Shown here: positions 7,725-15,637 of the stretch, one piece after another
Position numbering within the stretch: position 1 is the stretch's first letter
Layout: the number at the start of each line of letters is the position of its first letter
NCBI RefSeq assembly: GCF_000423825.1
Contig: NZ_AUIS01000009.1
Location: 41,139 to 105,138 of the forward strand
Length of the DNA stretch: 64,000 nucleotides
From: Thermithiobacillus tepidarius DSM 3134
GTDB taxonomy: Bacteria; Pseudomonadota; Gammaproteobacteria; Acidithiobacillales; Thermithiobacillaceae
Reading direction: 5' to 3'
The notes under the pieces: generated by a model
Seen by the model: only the letters and a program-made list of their open reading frames with translations
Databases searched by the model: none
What the model was told of the DNA's origin: nothing
Program-made: the position numbers and the translations under genes

Positions 7725-8645
7725 ATGAAGAACCAACATCTGTTCCGTGTACTGGCGGTCTTGGGGACGGCCGGTTTGCTGCTCGGCGCCCAGCCCGCTG
7801 CGGCCGAAACGAAGGCTACGGGCAAGCCCGCCCAGGTCAACGCCGCCCAGAGCAAGAAGGCGCAATCCGCTTCGGCCAAGGTGCAGTATTTCGTCTCGCC
7901 CTCCCTGGACGATCTGCCCAATGATGCTTACGGCGAGATGGTGCGCAAGGGGGAAGCGATTTTTTACAACACCGGCAAGCTGGCCAAGCCGTACGCCGGC
8001 AACAACCTGAACTGCGTCAACTGCCACCTGGACGGTGGGCGCAAGGCCAATTCCGCGCCCATGTGGGCCGCCTACGTGCACTACCCCGCCTACCGCGCCA
8101 AGAACAACAAAGTCAACACGCTCGCCGAGCGGCTGCAAGGCTGCTTCCGCTTCAGCATGAACGGCACGCCGCCGGCTGCTGACAGCGACGTGATGACCGC
8201 CCTGGTTACTTACATGGCTTACCTATCCAAGGGTGCGCCGGTCGGTGAAAAGATGGCCGGTGCAGGTTACATCAAGATGCAGAAGCCGGCGCAGGCGCCC
8301 AGCGCCGAACGCGGCGCCAAGGTCTATGCCGCCAACTGCGCCGTCTGCCACGGCGCCAACGGCGAAGGCACCAAGGGCAAGGACGGCCAGTGGGCCTTCC
8401 CGCCCTTGTGGGGTCCGGATTCCTTCAACTGGGGTGCCGGCATGCACCGCATCGACACCGCCGCCGCCTTCATCAAGGTCAATATGCCTCTGGGCAAGGG
8501 CGGCAGCCTGAGCGACCAGGAGGCCTGGGACGTGGCTTACTTCATGAACGGCCACGATCGGCCCAAGGACCCGCGCGTCAAGGGCGACATCGCCGAAGGC
8601 AAGAAGCAGTACCACGAGGAAAACTGCCGCTACGGCGAAAACTGA
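7725..8645 (+). CDS. tsdA: thiosulfate dehydrogenase (tetrathionate-forming) TsdA
   Basis: A periplasmic diheme cytochrome that joins two thiosulfate molecules to tetrathionate, releasing two electrons. It has 306 residues with a signal peptide ending near AAA at about 27. Heme motifs are CVNCH (97-101) and CAVCH (205-209). The TsdA hallmark RLQGCFRFSMNG places Cys140 where the family's unusual axial cysteine ligand of heme 1 lies. The segments SAPMWAAYVHYPAYR and KVNTLAERLQGC are also typical. The distal ligand of heme 2 cannot be assigned by eye (methionines at 240 and 254 are candidates). The ribosome binding site is TTTTAGGAGC. With tsdB it forms a two-gene operon closed by a terminator. 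This is the clearest metabolic marker in the window for inorganic sulfur oxidation. Confidence 0.93.
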   Translation: MKNQHLFRVLAVLGTAGLLLGAQPAAAETKATGKPAQVNAAQSKKAQSASAKVQYFVSPSLDDLPNDAYGEMVRKGEAIFYNTGKLAKPYAGNNLNCVNCHLDGGRKANSAPMWAAYVHYPAYRAKNNKVNTLAERLQGCFRFSMNGTPPAADSDVMTALVTYMAYLSKGAPVGEKMAGAGYIKMQKPAQAPSAERGAKVYAANCAVCHGANGEGTKGKDGQWAFPPLWGPDSFNWGAGMHRIDTAAAFIKVNMPLGKGGSLSDQEAWDVAYFMNGHDRPKDPRVKGDIAEGKKQYHEENCRYGEN

Positions 8646-8663
8646 AATACTGCCATGCAGCAA

Positions 8664-8695
8664 AAACGCCGCCCTCCTGGGCGGCGTTCTTGCTT
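8664..8695 (+). terminator. rho-independent terminator of tsdBA
   Basis: The stem AACGCCGCCC / GGGCGGCGTT has a four-base loop (TCCT) and is followed by a T-rich stretch (TTCTTGCTTT). It starts about 20 bp after the tsdA stop. Confidence 0.85.
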
Positions 8696-8755
8696 TCCGG
8701 GTGCGCTGGCGAAGCGTCCGCCAACCGCCCTTGCAAGCGGTGAGGACGCGCTGGC

Positions 8756-9073
8756 CTACTGCTGTCCTTCCGCGCGCTTTTCGTCGGGCGTCTTCACGTC
8801 CACATCCGGCACCTTGACCGTCTTCTCCTCCGTGCCGACCACGGGCACCTCCACGGTCTTCTTTTCGGTGCCCACCACCGGCGCCTGGATCTCCTTCTCC
8901 TTGGTCTTCACGTCCACGTCCGGCGTCTCGACATCGTATTTGGGCATCTGGCCCTCTTTCACATCCACGTCCACCTTGGGCGCTTCGCCTTCCTGGGTCT
9001 TCTTCACGTCGCAGGCGGCCAGCCCCATGGCAAACAACGGAGTCAACGCCAAAACCAGTAGCTTGGAACGCAT
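8756..9073 (-). CDS. small lipoprotein with tandem repeats
   Basis: A predicted lipoprotein of 105 residues; the signal peptide ends in the lipobox GLAAC, lipidated Cys at 21. The mature part is highly charged (Lys, Glu, Asp) and built of short repeats. APVVGTEKKTVE is followed directly by VPVVGTEEKTVK, and the dipeptide series VDVDVK / TPDVDVKTK / VPDVDVKTP flanks them. There is no cysteine beyond the lipobox. Low complexity and alternating Val/charged residues suggest an extended beta-rich envelope protein. The ribosome binding site AGGAGGT is strong, suggesting good expression. I know no named family. It is a single gene, convergent with tsdA. Confidence 0.75.
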   Translation of the reverse strand: MRSKLLVLALTPLFAMGLAACDVKKTQEGEAPKVDVDVKEGQMPKYDVETPDVDVKTKEKEIQAPVVGTEKKTVEVPVVGTEEKTVKVPDVDVKTPDEKRAEGQQ

Positions 9074-9425
9074 ATTACCTCCTGGGTATTTAGGATGTTA
9101 TGGAAGGGGAACTGCAGACTGCCTCCGCTACTCCGGGCGATAGCTGCCAGGGCAACATGCACTGACTGCCCGCCCCATTTGCGACGTACCATGCTTACCA
9201 TAACGCCATGCGCAACGGCGCCAAAGGGACGTAGGTCCTAGCTGCCAGACGGAAGACGGGCCGAGAACCGCCAAGCCTGGACTGGCGCCCGTATAGTGGA
9301 TGGTTTGAACCACGATGCGCCCATGGCGGATCAGGAATGCACTGGCACTGGCACCGGCGCAGATGCTCCTCGAAAACTTCGCGCACGCTCCGCTGCATGG
9401 CGCTCTCCGCCGGGCTGCGCCCGCT
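9074..9425. other. 352-bp region without a supported gene
   Basis: It lies between the repeat lipoprotein gene (start at 9073) and the stop of the carboxymuconolactone decarboxylase-like gene, both on the minus strand. Short open frames on both strands have arginine-rich, low-complexity translations typical of non-coding frames in GC-rich DNA. I see no terminator with a T-tract, no tRNA and no clear repeat. The lipoprotein promoter presumably lies at its left end. Confidence 0.5.
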
Positions 9426-9758
9426 TCAGGCGTCGGTGCTGCGCCCCTGGAAGACGTCCTCCGCCCAGCTCAGGGCGGCGGACACGTTGGGAAAGCCCAC
9501 GGTGCTGGTCAGCAGGATGATGGCGTGGACGATCTCCTCGGCAGTGGCGCCGCTGGCCATGGCCCGGCGGACGTGGCTGTGCACGGCCCCTTCCGAACGG
9601 ATCGCCACGGCCGCGGCCAACTGGATCAGGTGGGCGGTCTTCTCGTCGACCGGCCCCTCCTGCCGCACGGCGTCGCCGAGCGCCTCCAGGGCATTGATGA
9701 ACCTGCCGTGCTTTTCCTTGGTCAGCAGATAATGTCCCGGCATCCTGTCCTGCATCAT
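9426..9758 (-). CDS. carboxymuconolactone decarboxylase-like (AhpD fold) protein
   Basis: A protein of 110 residues (109 from the second ATG). The helical CMD fold is seen in the segment EGAVHSHVRRAMASGATAEEI and the following IILLTSTVGFPNVSAAL. AhpD-type peroxidase partners carry a CxxC pair ahead of this histidine; here there is no cysteine at all. A thiol-based alkylhydroperoxidase role is therefore unlikely, and the enzyme or regulatory role is open. GGAGG lies four bases before the first ATG and seven before the second. It sits 97 bp downstream of an aldo/keto reductase gene on the same strand and may be co-expressed with it. Confidence 0.82.
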   Translation of the reverse strand: MMQDRMPGHYLLTKEKHGRFINALEALGDAVRQEGPVDEKTAHLIQLAAAVAIRSEGAVHSHVRRAMASGATAEEIVHAIILLTSTVGFPNVSAALSWAEDVFQGRSTDA

Positions 9759-9855
9759 AAATCCTCCATCGGATAGGCCGATTCGTGAACAGACCGTTAC
9801 AGGAGCTAAGATGCGCCGCGCCGCCGGAAGTTCGACACGGCGGCAGGCCGTTCCG

Positions 9856-10893
9856 TCAGGGCGCCGGATTGGGATAGCGGGCGTGGATGGCGTCGATGGC
9901 CGCCAGGGTTTCCGCATCCAGGGTGACGCGAACGCTGTCCAGATTGGCGGCGAGCTGGTCCAGGCAGGTGGCGCCGATGATGGTGCTGCTGACGAACCAG
10001 CGGCTGCGCACAAAGGACAGGGCCAGGGCGGCGGGAGCCAGGCCGAGCCGCTCCGCCAGCGCCGCGTAGGCCGCCACCGCTTCGTCCACGTTGGGCTTGC
10101 GGTAGCGGCCGCCGAACTCGGGAAAGCAGGTCAGGCGCGCGCTGGCGGGCGGCTCGCGCAGGTACTTGCCCGACAGCAGCCCGAAGGCCAACGGGCTGTA
10201 GGCCAGGAGACCCAGGCCCTCGTGACGGCAGGTCTCCGCCAGGCCGCTCTCGAAGCTGCGGTTGATCAGGTTGTAGGCGTTCTGGATCGAGATCACTCGC
10301 GGCAGGTCCATCTGCTCGGCTACCTTGACGAACGCGGACACGCCCCACGGGGTTTCATTGCTGAGGCCGACATAGCGGATTTTGCCGGCCCGGATGAGAT
10401 CCGCCATAGTCTCGAGCTGCTCCTGGATCGGCGTGCAGGGCCGCTCCAGGGCCGCATCATAAGCACTCTGGCCGAACATGGGCACGTAGCGGTCCGGCCA
10501 GTGGATCTGGTAGAGGTCGATATAGTCGGTGCCCAAGCGCCGCAGGCTGCCGTGCACGGCCTCCTCGATGTTGCGCCGGTCCACCGCGCGCGGCCCGCCG
10601 CGGATCCAGTCGAAGCCGCGCGCCGGACCGGTCACCTTGCTGGCGATGATCAAGCGGTCGCGCGGTTGGCCCTTGAGCCAGTCGCCCACGTACTCCTCCG
10701 TCCGCCCCTGGGTCTCCGGGCGCCCCGGCACCGGGTACATTTCCGCGGCATCGATGAAGTTGACCCCCTGGGCCACGGCATGATCGAGCTGCCGGCGGGC
10801 CTCGTCGAGGCTGTTCTGCTCGCCGAAGGTCATGGTGCCCAGGCCGATTTCCGAAACGGCCAGGTCGCTGCTCCCAAGCTTGCGATATTGCAT
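9856..10893 (-). CDS. tas: NADP(H)-dependent aldo/keto reductase, Tas family
   Basis: A cytoplasmic aldo/keto reductase of 345 residues with a (beta/alpha)8 barrel. The catalytic tetrad is visible: Asp48 (NFIDAAEMYP), Tyr53, Lys86 (IIASKV) and His131 (LYQIHWPDR). The length and the long loop after Tyr53 match the Tas/YajO-type group, which reduces aldehydes and ketones with NADPH. The natural substrate is not known for this group. The SSTIIGATCLDQL segment near the C-terminus is the expected cofactor phosphate-binding region. Confidence 0.9.
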   Translation of the reverse strand: MQYRKLGSSDLAVSEIGLGTMTFGEQNSLDEARRQLDHAVAQGVNFIDAAEMYPVPGRPETQGRTEEYVGDWLKGQPRDRLIIASKVTGPARGFDWIRGGPRAVDRRNIEEAVHGSLRRLGTDYIDLYQIHWPDRYVPMFGQSAYDAALERPCTPIQEQLETMADLIRAGKIRYVGLSNETPWGVSAFVKVAEQMDLPRVISIQNAYNLINRSFESGLAETCRHEGLGLLAYSPLAFGLLSGKYLREPPASARLTCFPEFGGRYRKPNVDEAVAAYAALAERLGLAPAALALSFVRSRWFVSSTIIGATCLDQLAANLDSVRVTLDAETLAAIDAIHARYPNPAP

Positions 10894-10935
10894 ACTGTTT
10901 TCTCGGTCCAGATTTCTTGGGGAAAGAGTTTTCGT

Positions 10936-11274
10936 CTAACGATGCGCGAATTCGAAGCGGGCGGCGTCCAGCGCCAGATCGGCGGCCTGGCGCGAGGAGC
11001 CGGCGACGAAATCCTGCACGTAGTGGCGCGAGTAGCCCGGCTTGCGCGTCATCAGCGCTTGCAGGCGCTCCTCATAGTAGCGGCAATTGTCGTCCGCGGT
11101 CATCGCCAGCTGCACGATGTTTTGCGCGCGCGGCGCGAAGCGCCGGGTCTCCGCGACGACGCAGGCGTGCCAGGCCCTGACCACGCTTTGGGGATCCTCG
11201 GACGCTTGCGGCGGCGTCCTCGCGCAAGCGCCGCAGAACAGGCACAGCAGCGGCAGCGTGATCCATGCGCGCAT
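10936..11274 (-). CDS. small predicted lipoprotein of unknown function
   Basis: A protein of 112 residues. The N-terminus (MRAWITLPLLCLFCGAC) is a short lipoprotein signal with the lipobox cysteine at 17. The mature part is helical, with a pair of cysteines (HAC and DNC) that could form a disulfide. I do not recognise a family. I chose the ATG at 11274 because the signal peptide begins there with GGAAGG upstream. An ATG at 11304 overlaps the stop of the universal stress protein gene but would add ten polar residues before the signal. It is co-transcribed with that gene. Confidence 0.72.
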   Translation of the reverse strand: MRAWITLPLLCLFCGACARTPPQASEDPQSVVRAWHACVVAETRRFAPRAQNIVQLAMTADDNCRYYEERLQALMTRKPGYSRHYVQDFVAGSSRQAADLALDAARFEFAHR

Positions 11275-11300
11275 GGCGGCCCTTCCCTTTTGCTCCCTCG

Positions 11301-11717
11301 TCATGGCACGGCGCGCACCGCCAGCACGTCGCAGGGGGCGCTGTGCAGCACCGCATTGGCCGTGGAGCCCAGCAGCAGGGCGTGGCCGCGCTGGCCGTGG
11401 GAGCCCAGCACGATGAGATCCATCTGCTGCTCCTGAGCCACGCGCAGGATCTCCGTGCGGGGGGACCCCCACTCCACCAGCATGCGGGCCTCCTGCAGGC
11501 CGAGGCGCTCGGCGAAGCGGGTCAGCGCTTCCTGGGCACGATTGGTCAGAAAAGCGCTGCTCTCCGCGCCCCGCAGCTGCGCCGTCAACTCCTCGATGAC
11601 GTGGATCAGGCTCAGATGCGCGCCGTAGCGCCGGGTCAGGTCGAGTGCACGCTGGGCGGCGGCCTCGCTGTGGGGGGAGAAATCCGTGGCCAGCAAGACG
11701 TGGCGATAGTCCCGCAT
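11301..11717 (-). CDS. universal stress protein (UspA family), ATP-binding type
   Basis: A cytoplasmic single-domain Usp of 138 residues. Beta-1 carries the conserved Asp (LLATDFSP). The nucleotide-binding loop G105-SHG108-x8-G117-S118 is present, so it belongs to the ATP-binding group rather than the E. coli UspA group that lacks it. Such proteins respond to starvation and oxidative stress. It is the first gene of a two-gene unit with the small lipoprotein. Confidence 0.92.
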   Translation of the reverse strand: MRDYRHVLLATDFSPHSEAAAQRALDLTRRYGAHLSLIHVIEELTAQLRGAESSAFLTNRAQEALTRFAERLGLQEARMLVEWGSPRTEILRVAQEQQMDLIVLGSHGQRGHALLLGSTANAVLHSAPCDVLAVRAVP

Positions 11718-11853
11718 GGATGGCTCCTGTGCAGTAGTCTTCTTGCAAATGGGTCGAGGGATACTTGCAGTATAGGCGCGCGCACGGCGCCATGTTATCC
11801 CCAGAAGGGCCCGCCCGGGCGCCGCGCCATGCCGGACGCGCGGGAAACGGCCG

Positions 11854-12462
11854 CTAGCCCGGCATCAGGCGCAGCAGCGCTGCGTACAGGTCGCGAAAGT
11901 ACGCGGCCTGCCGGGCGGCGGGCAGCGTCGAGATCCGGTTCGCCGCCGCGTAGTAGATGCCGGGCAGTTCCGCCGCCGCCAGGCTTTCGCCGACCTGGCG
12001 CGGCGTGACCGGCGACCGCTCCCAGCTCCGCGCCCCCAGCACCCGGTCGAAGACGCCGCGCGTCAGCGCCGTGCTGTAGAGGGCCGCAGCTGTGGTCTCC
12101 ACGCCGGCATAGGCGTTCATGGCGTCGAGCTGGGCGTAGGCGGCGCACCAGAAGCGGATGCGCTGGAAAGTTCGCTGCGCATTCGGTTCCTGCATCTGCC
12201 CGGCCACGCGCGCCAGCAGCGCCTCCTGGCCCGCCGGCCCGAGCCGGCGAGCGATCTCGGGCGGCAACAGCGTGCCCCAGTCGCCCGGCCCGGCCACGGC
12301 GTGAAAGGCCGGCTGGGTGTCCGGCAGGGCGTAGAGGGCACCGTACAAGGCCGCCCCGCACTGCGCCGCCAAGCTGTCCAGCAGCTCCCGCCCGGGATCA
12401 TGATGGGCGCGGGCGCCGACGGCGAAGAACAGAAGCCAGCACAGCGCCCAAACGCGAACCAT
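11854..12462 (-). CDS. exported hypothetical protein
   Basis: About 202 residues, starting with a signal peptide (MVRVWALCWLLFFAVGARA). The mature protein is alpha-helical and rich in Ala, Arg and Leu, with two cysteines (AAQCGA and RFWCAA) that may pair in the periplasm. I recognise no domain. An in-frame ATG at 12510 would put 16 polar residues before the signal and overlap the previous gene, so I prefer 12462. It begins 19 bp after the stop of the Pmp3-type gene, so they may form an operon. Confidence 0.72.
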   Translation of the reverse strand: MVRVWALCWLLFFAVGARAHHDPGRELLDSLAAQCGAALYGALYALPDTQPAFHAVAGPGDWGTLLPPEIARRLGPAGQEALLARVAGQMQEPNAQRTFQRIRFWCAAYAQLDAMNAYAGVETTAAALYSTALTRGVFDRVLGARSWERSPVTPRQVGESLAAAELPGIYYAAANRISTLPAARQAAYFRDLYAALLRLMPG

Positions 12463-12481
12463 CCCGCCGGCCACGCGAGTC

Positions 12482-12640
12482 CTAGCGCCGGGCGATGATC
12501 CAGATGGCATGCACCAGACCCGGGATGTAGCCGAGCAGGGTCAGCAGGACGTTCAGCCAGAACTGGCCGCCCAGGCCGACCTGCAGAAAGACGCCCAGCG
12601 GCGGGATGAGCACTGAAAGCAGAATGCGGAGCAGATCCAT
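12482..12640 (-). CDS. YqaE/Pmp3 family small membrane protein (UPF0057)
   Basis: A hydrophobic peptide of 52 residues with two membrane segments. The first contains the family signature LSVLIPPLGVFLQVG and the second LLTLLGYIPGLVHAIWII. Members of this family in yeast and plants affect membrane potential and salt tolerance; the bacterial role is not well defined. The start is the ATG of MDLLR, with AGGAGA nine bases upstream; an ATG nine codons earlier lacks a ribosome binding site. Confidence 0.9.
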   Translation of the reverse strand: MDLLRILLSVLIPPLGVFLQVGLGGQFWLNVLLTLLGYIPGLVHAIWIIARR

Positions 12641-12697
12641 TTGCTGTTCTCCTTCTGAGGAATCCATCCAGCTTGCCTGTCGATGAAAGCTCTCTTG

Positions 12698-13978
12698 CTA
12701 GGAGGGCCGCGTGGCGGTCAAAATTCCCGTCTCCCCCTCCGAACGGCCGATGATCACCGCGCCGCAGCTGTCGCTGAAGACGTTGACGGCGGTGCGGCAC
12801 ATGTCCAGGATGCGGTCCACCGCCAGGATGAGGCCGATGCCTTCGGCCGGCAGCCCCACCGCGCCCAGGATGATGACGATGGCGACCAAGCTCGCCGCCG
12901 GGATGCCGGCCACGCCGATGGAGGTGAGCAGGGCCAGCAGCACCACGGTGAACTGCATGCCCAGGCTGAGCTCGACACCATAAGCCTGGGCGATGAAAAG
13001 CACCGCCACGCACTCATAGAGCGCGGTGCCGTCCATGTTCACCGTGGCGCCCAGCGGCAGGACGAAGCTGCTCACCCGGTTGGACACGCCGGCGTTCTTC
13101 TCCAGGCACTCCATGGTGAGCGGCAGGGTCGCCGAGGACGACGCCGTGGAAAAGGCGGTCAACAGGGCCGGCGCCATGGCCTGGTAGTGGCGCAACGGAT
13201 CGACCCGGCCCAGCAGGCGCAGCAGCAAAGGCAGCACCAGAAAAAAGTGGACGGCGAGCCCCAGCAGCACGGTCAGCAGAAAGAGCAGCAAAGGCTGCAG
13301 CGCGGCCAGCCCGGTGCCGGCGGCGACCTTGGCCACCAGGGCGAAGACGCCGACGGGCGCGAAGCGCATCACCCAGTCGGTCATCCGCATCATGACCTCG
13401 AACACGCCCTGCCAGAATGCCAGCAGGACTTCACCGCCGCGGCCCTGCACCTGAGTGAGAAAGTAGCCGAAGAGCAGACTGAAAAAGATCAGCCCGAGCA
13501 TCTCGCCCCGGGCCGCGGCCTCCACCACGTTGGTGGGCACCATGCGCAGGAAGATCCCCAGCAGATCCGCGCTTCCCCGCCCCTGCACCGCCTCGGCGAC
13601 CGAAGCCGTTTCGGCGTCCAGACCGATCAGCTGCCGCGCCGGCTGGCCATCGACGATGCCCGGTGCAATCAGGTTGGCCATACCCAGCCCCACCAGCACC
13701 GCCAGCAGCGTGGTGCTCAGATAGTAGAGCAGGGTCTTGCCGCCCAGCCGGCCGAGGGAGGCACCGGAGCCGATGGAGGCGACGCCGGTGATCAGCGAGG
13801 CGACGATGAGCGGCACCACCAGCATCTTCAGCGCGTTCAGGAACAGCGTGCCGACGAAGTCGTAGATGGCGTAGGCGCTCACGCCCATCAGCGTGGCATC
13901 CGGGCCCGTCCAGGAACCCACGGCCACGGCGAGGGCCAGGGCGATGAGAATCTGCCAGTGCAGCTTTATTTTTGTCAT
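12698..13978 (-). CDS. dicarboxylate/amino acid:cation symporter (DAACS family)
   Basis: An inner-membrane symporter of 426 residues that takes up dicarboxylates or acidic amino acids with Na+ or H+. Signature elements are intact: the serine-rich hairpin FSTASSSATLP, the cation/substrate-binding NMDGTALYE, and the second hairpin SIGVAGIPAAS, with about eight membrane helices. I chose MTKIKLHW; the upstream extension is hydrophilic and arginine-rich. By eye it cannot be settled whether it is GltP-like (glutamate/aspartate) or DctA-like (C4-dicarboxylate). Confidence 0.93.
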   Translation of the reverse strand: MTKIKLHWQILIALALAVAVGSWTGPDATLMGVSAYAIYDFVGTLFLNALKMLVVPLIVASLITGVASIGSGASLGRLGGKTLLYYLSTTLLAVLVGLGMANLIAPGIVDGQPARQLIGLDAETASVAEAVQGRGSADLLGIFLRMVPTNVVEAAARGEMLGLIFFSLLFGYFLTQVQGRGGEVLLAFWQGVFEVMMRMTDWVMRFAPVGVFALVAKVAAGTGLAALQPLLLFLLTVLLGLAVHFFLVLPLLLRLLGRVDPLRHYQAMAPALLTAFSTASSSATLPLTMECLEKNAGVSNRVSSFVLPLGATVNMDGTALYECVAVLFIAQAYGVELSLGMQFTVVLLALLTSIGVAGIPAASLVAIVIILGAVGLPAEGIGLILAVDRILDMCRTAVNVFSDSCGAVIIGRSEGETGILTATRPS

Positions 13979-14120
13979 GGCGCGTGAAATCCGGGCGATC
14001 GGCGGCTTGCATCTCGGCGTGTCGGGCTCTGTATAAACCGCCTGGCCCGTCAAGTGCAAGTCGGGATGGCACGGCAGCCGGCGTCGCGGCCGCATGGATC
14101 CCGACTGGCCAGCGCGCGAG

Positions 14121-14638
14121 TCAGCCCTTGAAACGCCGCACCACGGCGTTCAGCTCCATCGCCATGCGCAGCAGTCCGTCGCTGGCCGCCGCCATGCACT
14201 GCCCCCGACTGAAGTTGCTTTCCGCCACCACATTGATGTTGCTGATGTTGCGGCTGACCTCTGCGGCGACTGCGGATTGTTCCTCCACGGCGGCGGCGAT
14301 GTGGCCGTTCATGTCGTTGATCCGGGCCACACCCTGCACAGCGAGGCACTGGCCTTGGCCGCGTGCGTGACGCTCTCCTGTGCCTGAGCGCGTACCCCCA
14401 GCCAGAATTGTCCCCGCTTCAGGGTATCCCACAGATCGGCGAACGCCTCGGGCGGCATGTCCGGATGGCGGACCAGATTGTGGCTCTTGTGCAGCAGCTC
14501 ATCGGCGCTGAAGCCGCTGACGTCGATGAAGTCCTGGTTGGCGTAGGTGATGCAGCCCTTGAGGTCGGTGGTGGAGATCAGCTGGACGTGTTCGGGATAG
14601 CTCTGCTCGTGCCGGGTCACCGACAGGTTGACCTTCAT
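14121..14638 (-). pseudogene. decayed Aer-like PAS chemoreceptor
   Basis: The remains of an aerotaxis/methyl-accepting chemotaxis gene. From 14638 downwards the N-terminal PAS domain reads well: TTDLKGCITYANQDFIDVSGF, then SHNLVRHPDMPPEAFADLW. This is the Aer-type PAS with its conserved DMP segment. The frame then runs into unrelated sequence and stops at 14309. In another frame, 14121 to about 14345 encodes the C-terminal end of a chemoreceptor (ARINDMNGHIAAAVEEQSAV and a terminal amphipathic helix). The rest of PAS, the membrane segments, HAMP and most of the signalling tip are missing, so there is a large internal deletion plus a frame change. The original start (ATG after AAAGGGGGGATGTCA) is preserved. 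Confidence 0.82.
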
Positions 14639-14863
14639 TGACATCCCCCCTTTGCATTCTGCTTTAGCGTTGTTATGGAACCTTGAAGGCGCTCGGTTTT
14701 TCACTATGCGGAAAAGACAAGGCCACAATACGGTCAGCAGAATGCTTTCCCTATCCCACCAAGGTCCGATGGCGGAGGGGCGGGCAGGATTGCGGGGTCA
14801 GCAGGAGGGAGACAGAAGCAGGTCGGCAGCCGCGCGACAGCGTTGCCAAATGCCGGCTGTAAG

Positions 14864-15622
14864 CTACAGCTGCACGCGCAGGCCGTCGTAAGCCAGCTGC
14901 ACGCCGGACGGCAGCCGGGAGTTCAGGTCGTCGTAGTCGATTTCGTGGGTCATGTGGGTGAAGTAGGTCCGCTCGGCACCGATGCGCTCGGCCAGCGCGA
15001 GCGCTTCTTCCACGTTCAGATGGGTCGGGTGCTCCCGGTAGCGCAGGCAGTCCAGGATCAGCACCTCCAGGCCGCGCAGCAGGTCCAGGGAGCTGTCGGG
15101 CAGGGTCTTGAGATCGGTCAGATAGGCCACATCGTTGAGGCGATAGGCGAAAATGGGCAGCTTGCCGTGCATGACCGGGACCGGGATGACCCGCAGTGCG
15201 TCCCAGGCAAGGGGCCCGTCGAGGACGTGGCCGGACAGGGAGGGCTTGCTCCAGCTTGGATCCGGCGGGGTGAAGCAGTAGGAGAAGCGTTCCTGCACGT
15301 TGGCCATGGTGTAGCGATCGCCGTAGCACGGGATGACCTGCCGCTGCAGGTAGTTGAAGCTGCGCAGGTCGTCGATGCCGTTGACGTGATCGGCGTGCAT
15401 GTGGGTCAGCAGGACCGCATCCAGGTGCCGGATGTCCTCGCGCAGCATCTGGCTGCGCATGTCCGGGCCGGGATCGATCAGGATGTGCCGGCCGCCCGCG
15501 CGCACCAGGATGCTGGCGCGGCTGCGGCGGTTGCGCGGGTCCGTGCTGGTGCACACCGGGCAGTCGCAGCCGATGGCCGGCGTGCCCATGCTCGATCCGG
15601 TGCCCAAAAAGATGATGTCCAC
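14864..15622 (-). CDS. phnP: metallo-beta-lactamase fold phosphodiesterase, PhnP-like
   Basis: A metal-dependent hydrolase of 252 residues. The core motif THMHADHVNGIDD (about 73-85), the downstream His in VMHGK and the C-terminal HMTHE histidines form the di-metal site. Near the N-terminus GCDCPVCTS supplies the extra zinc-binding cysteines found in PhnP. PhnP cleaves cyclic ribose phosphates in phosphonate breakdown, but no phosphonate genes are near. In many proteobacteria this protein simply follows tatD, as here (15 bp), and its substrate is unknown. It is the last gene of the long fab operon. Confidence 0.85.
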   Translation of the reverse strand: MDIIFLGTGSSMGTPAIGCDCPVCTSTDPRNRRSRASILVRAGGRHILIDPGPDMRSQMLREDIRHLDAVLLTHMHADHVNGIDDLRSFNYLQRQVIPCYGDRYTMANVQERFSYCFTPPDPSWSKPSLSGHVLDGPLAWDALRVIPVPVMHGKLPIFAYRLNDVAYLTDLKTLPDSSLDLLRGLEVLILDCLRYREHPTHLNVEEALALAERIGAERTYFTHMTHEIDYDDLNSRLPSGVQLAYDGLRVQL

Positions 15623-15637
15623 GATGTCCTCTTCCCG

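Noticed and set aside
9195..9398. Minus-strand open frame of 67 codons in the gap next to the lipoprotein gene
   Set aside because: It has arginine-rich, low-complexity translation, no ribosome binding site and no homology that I recognise.
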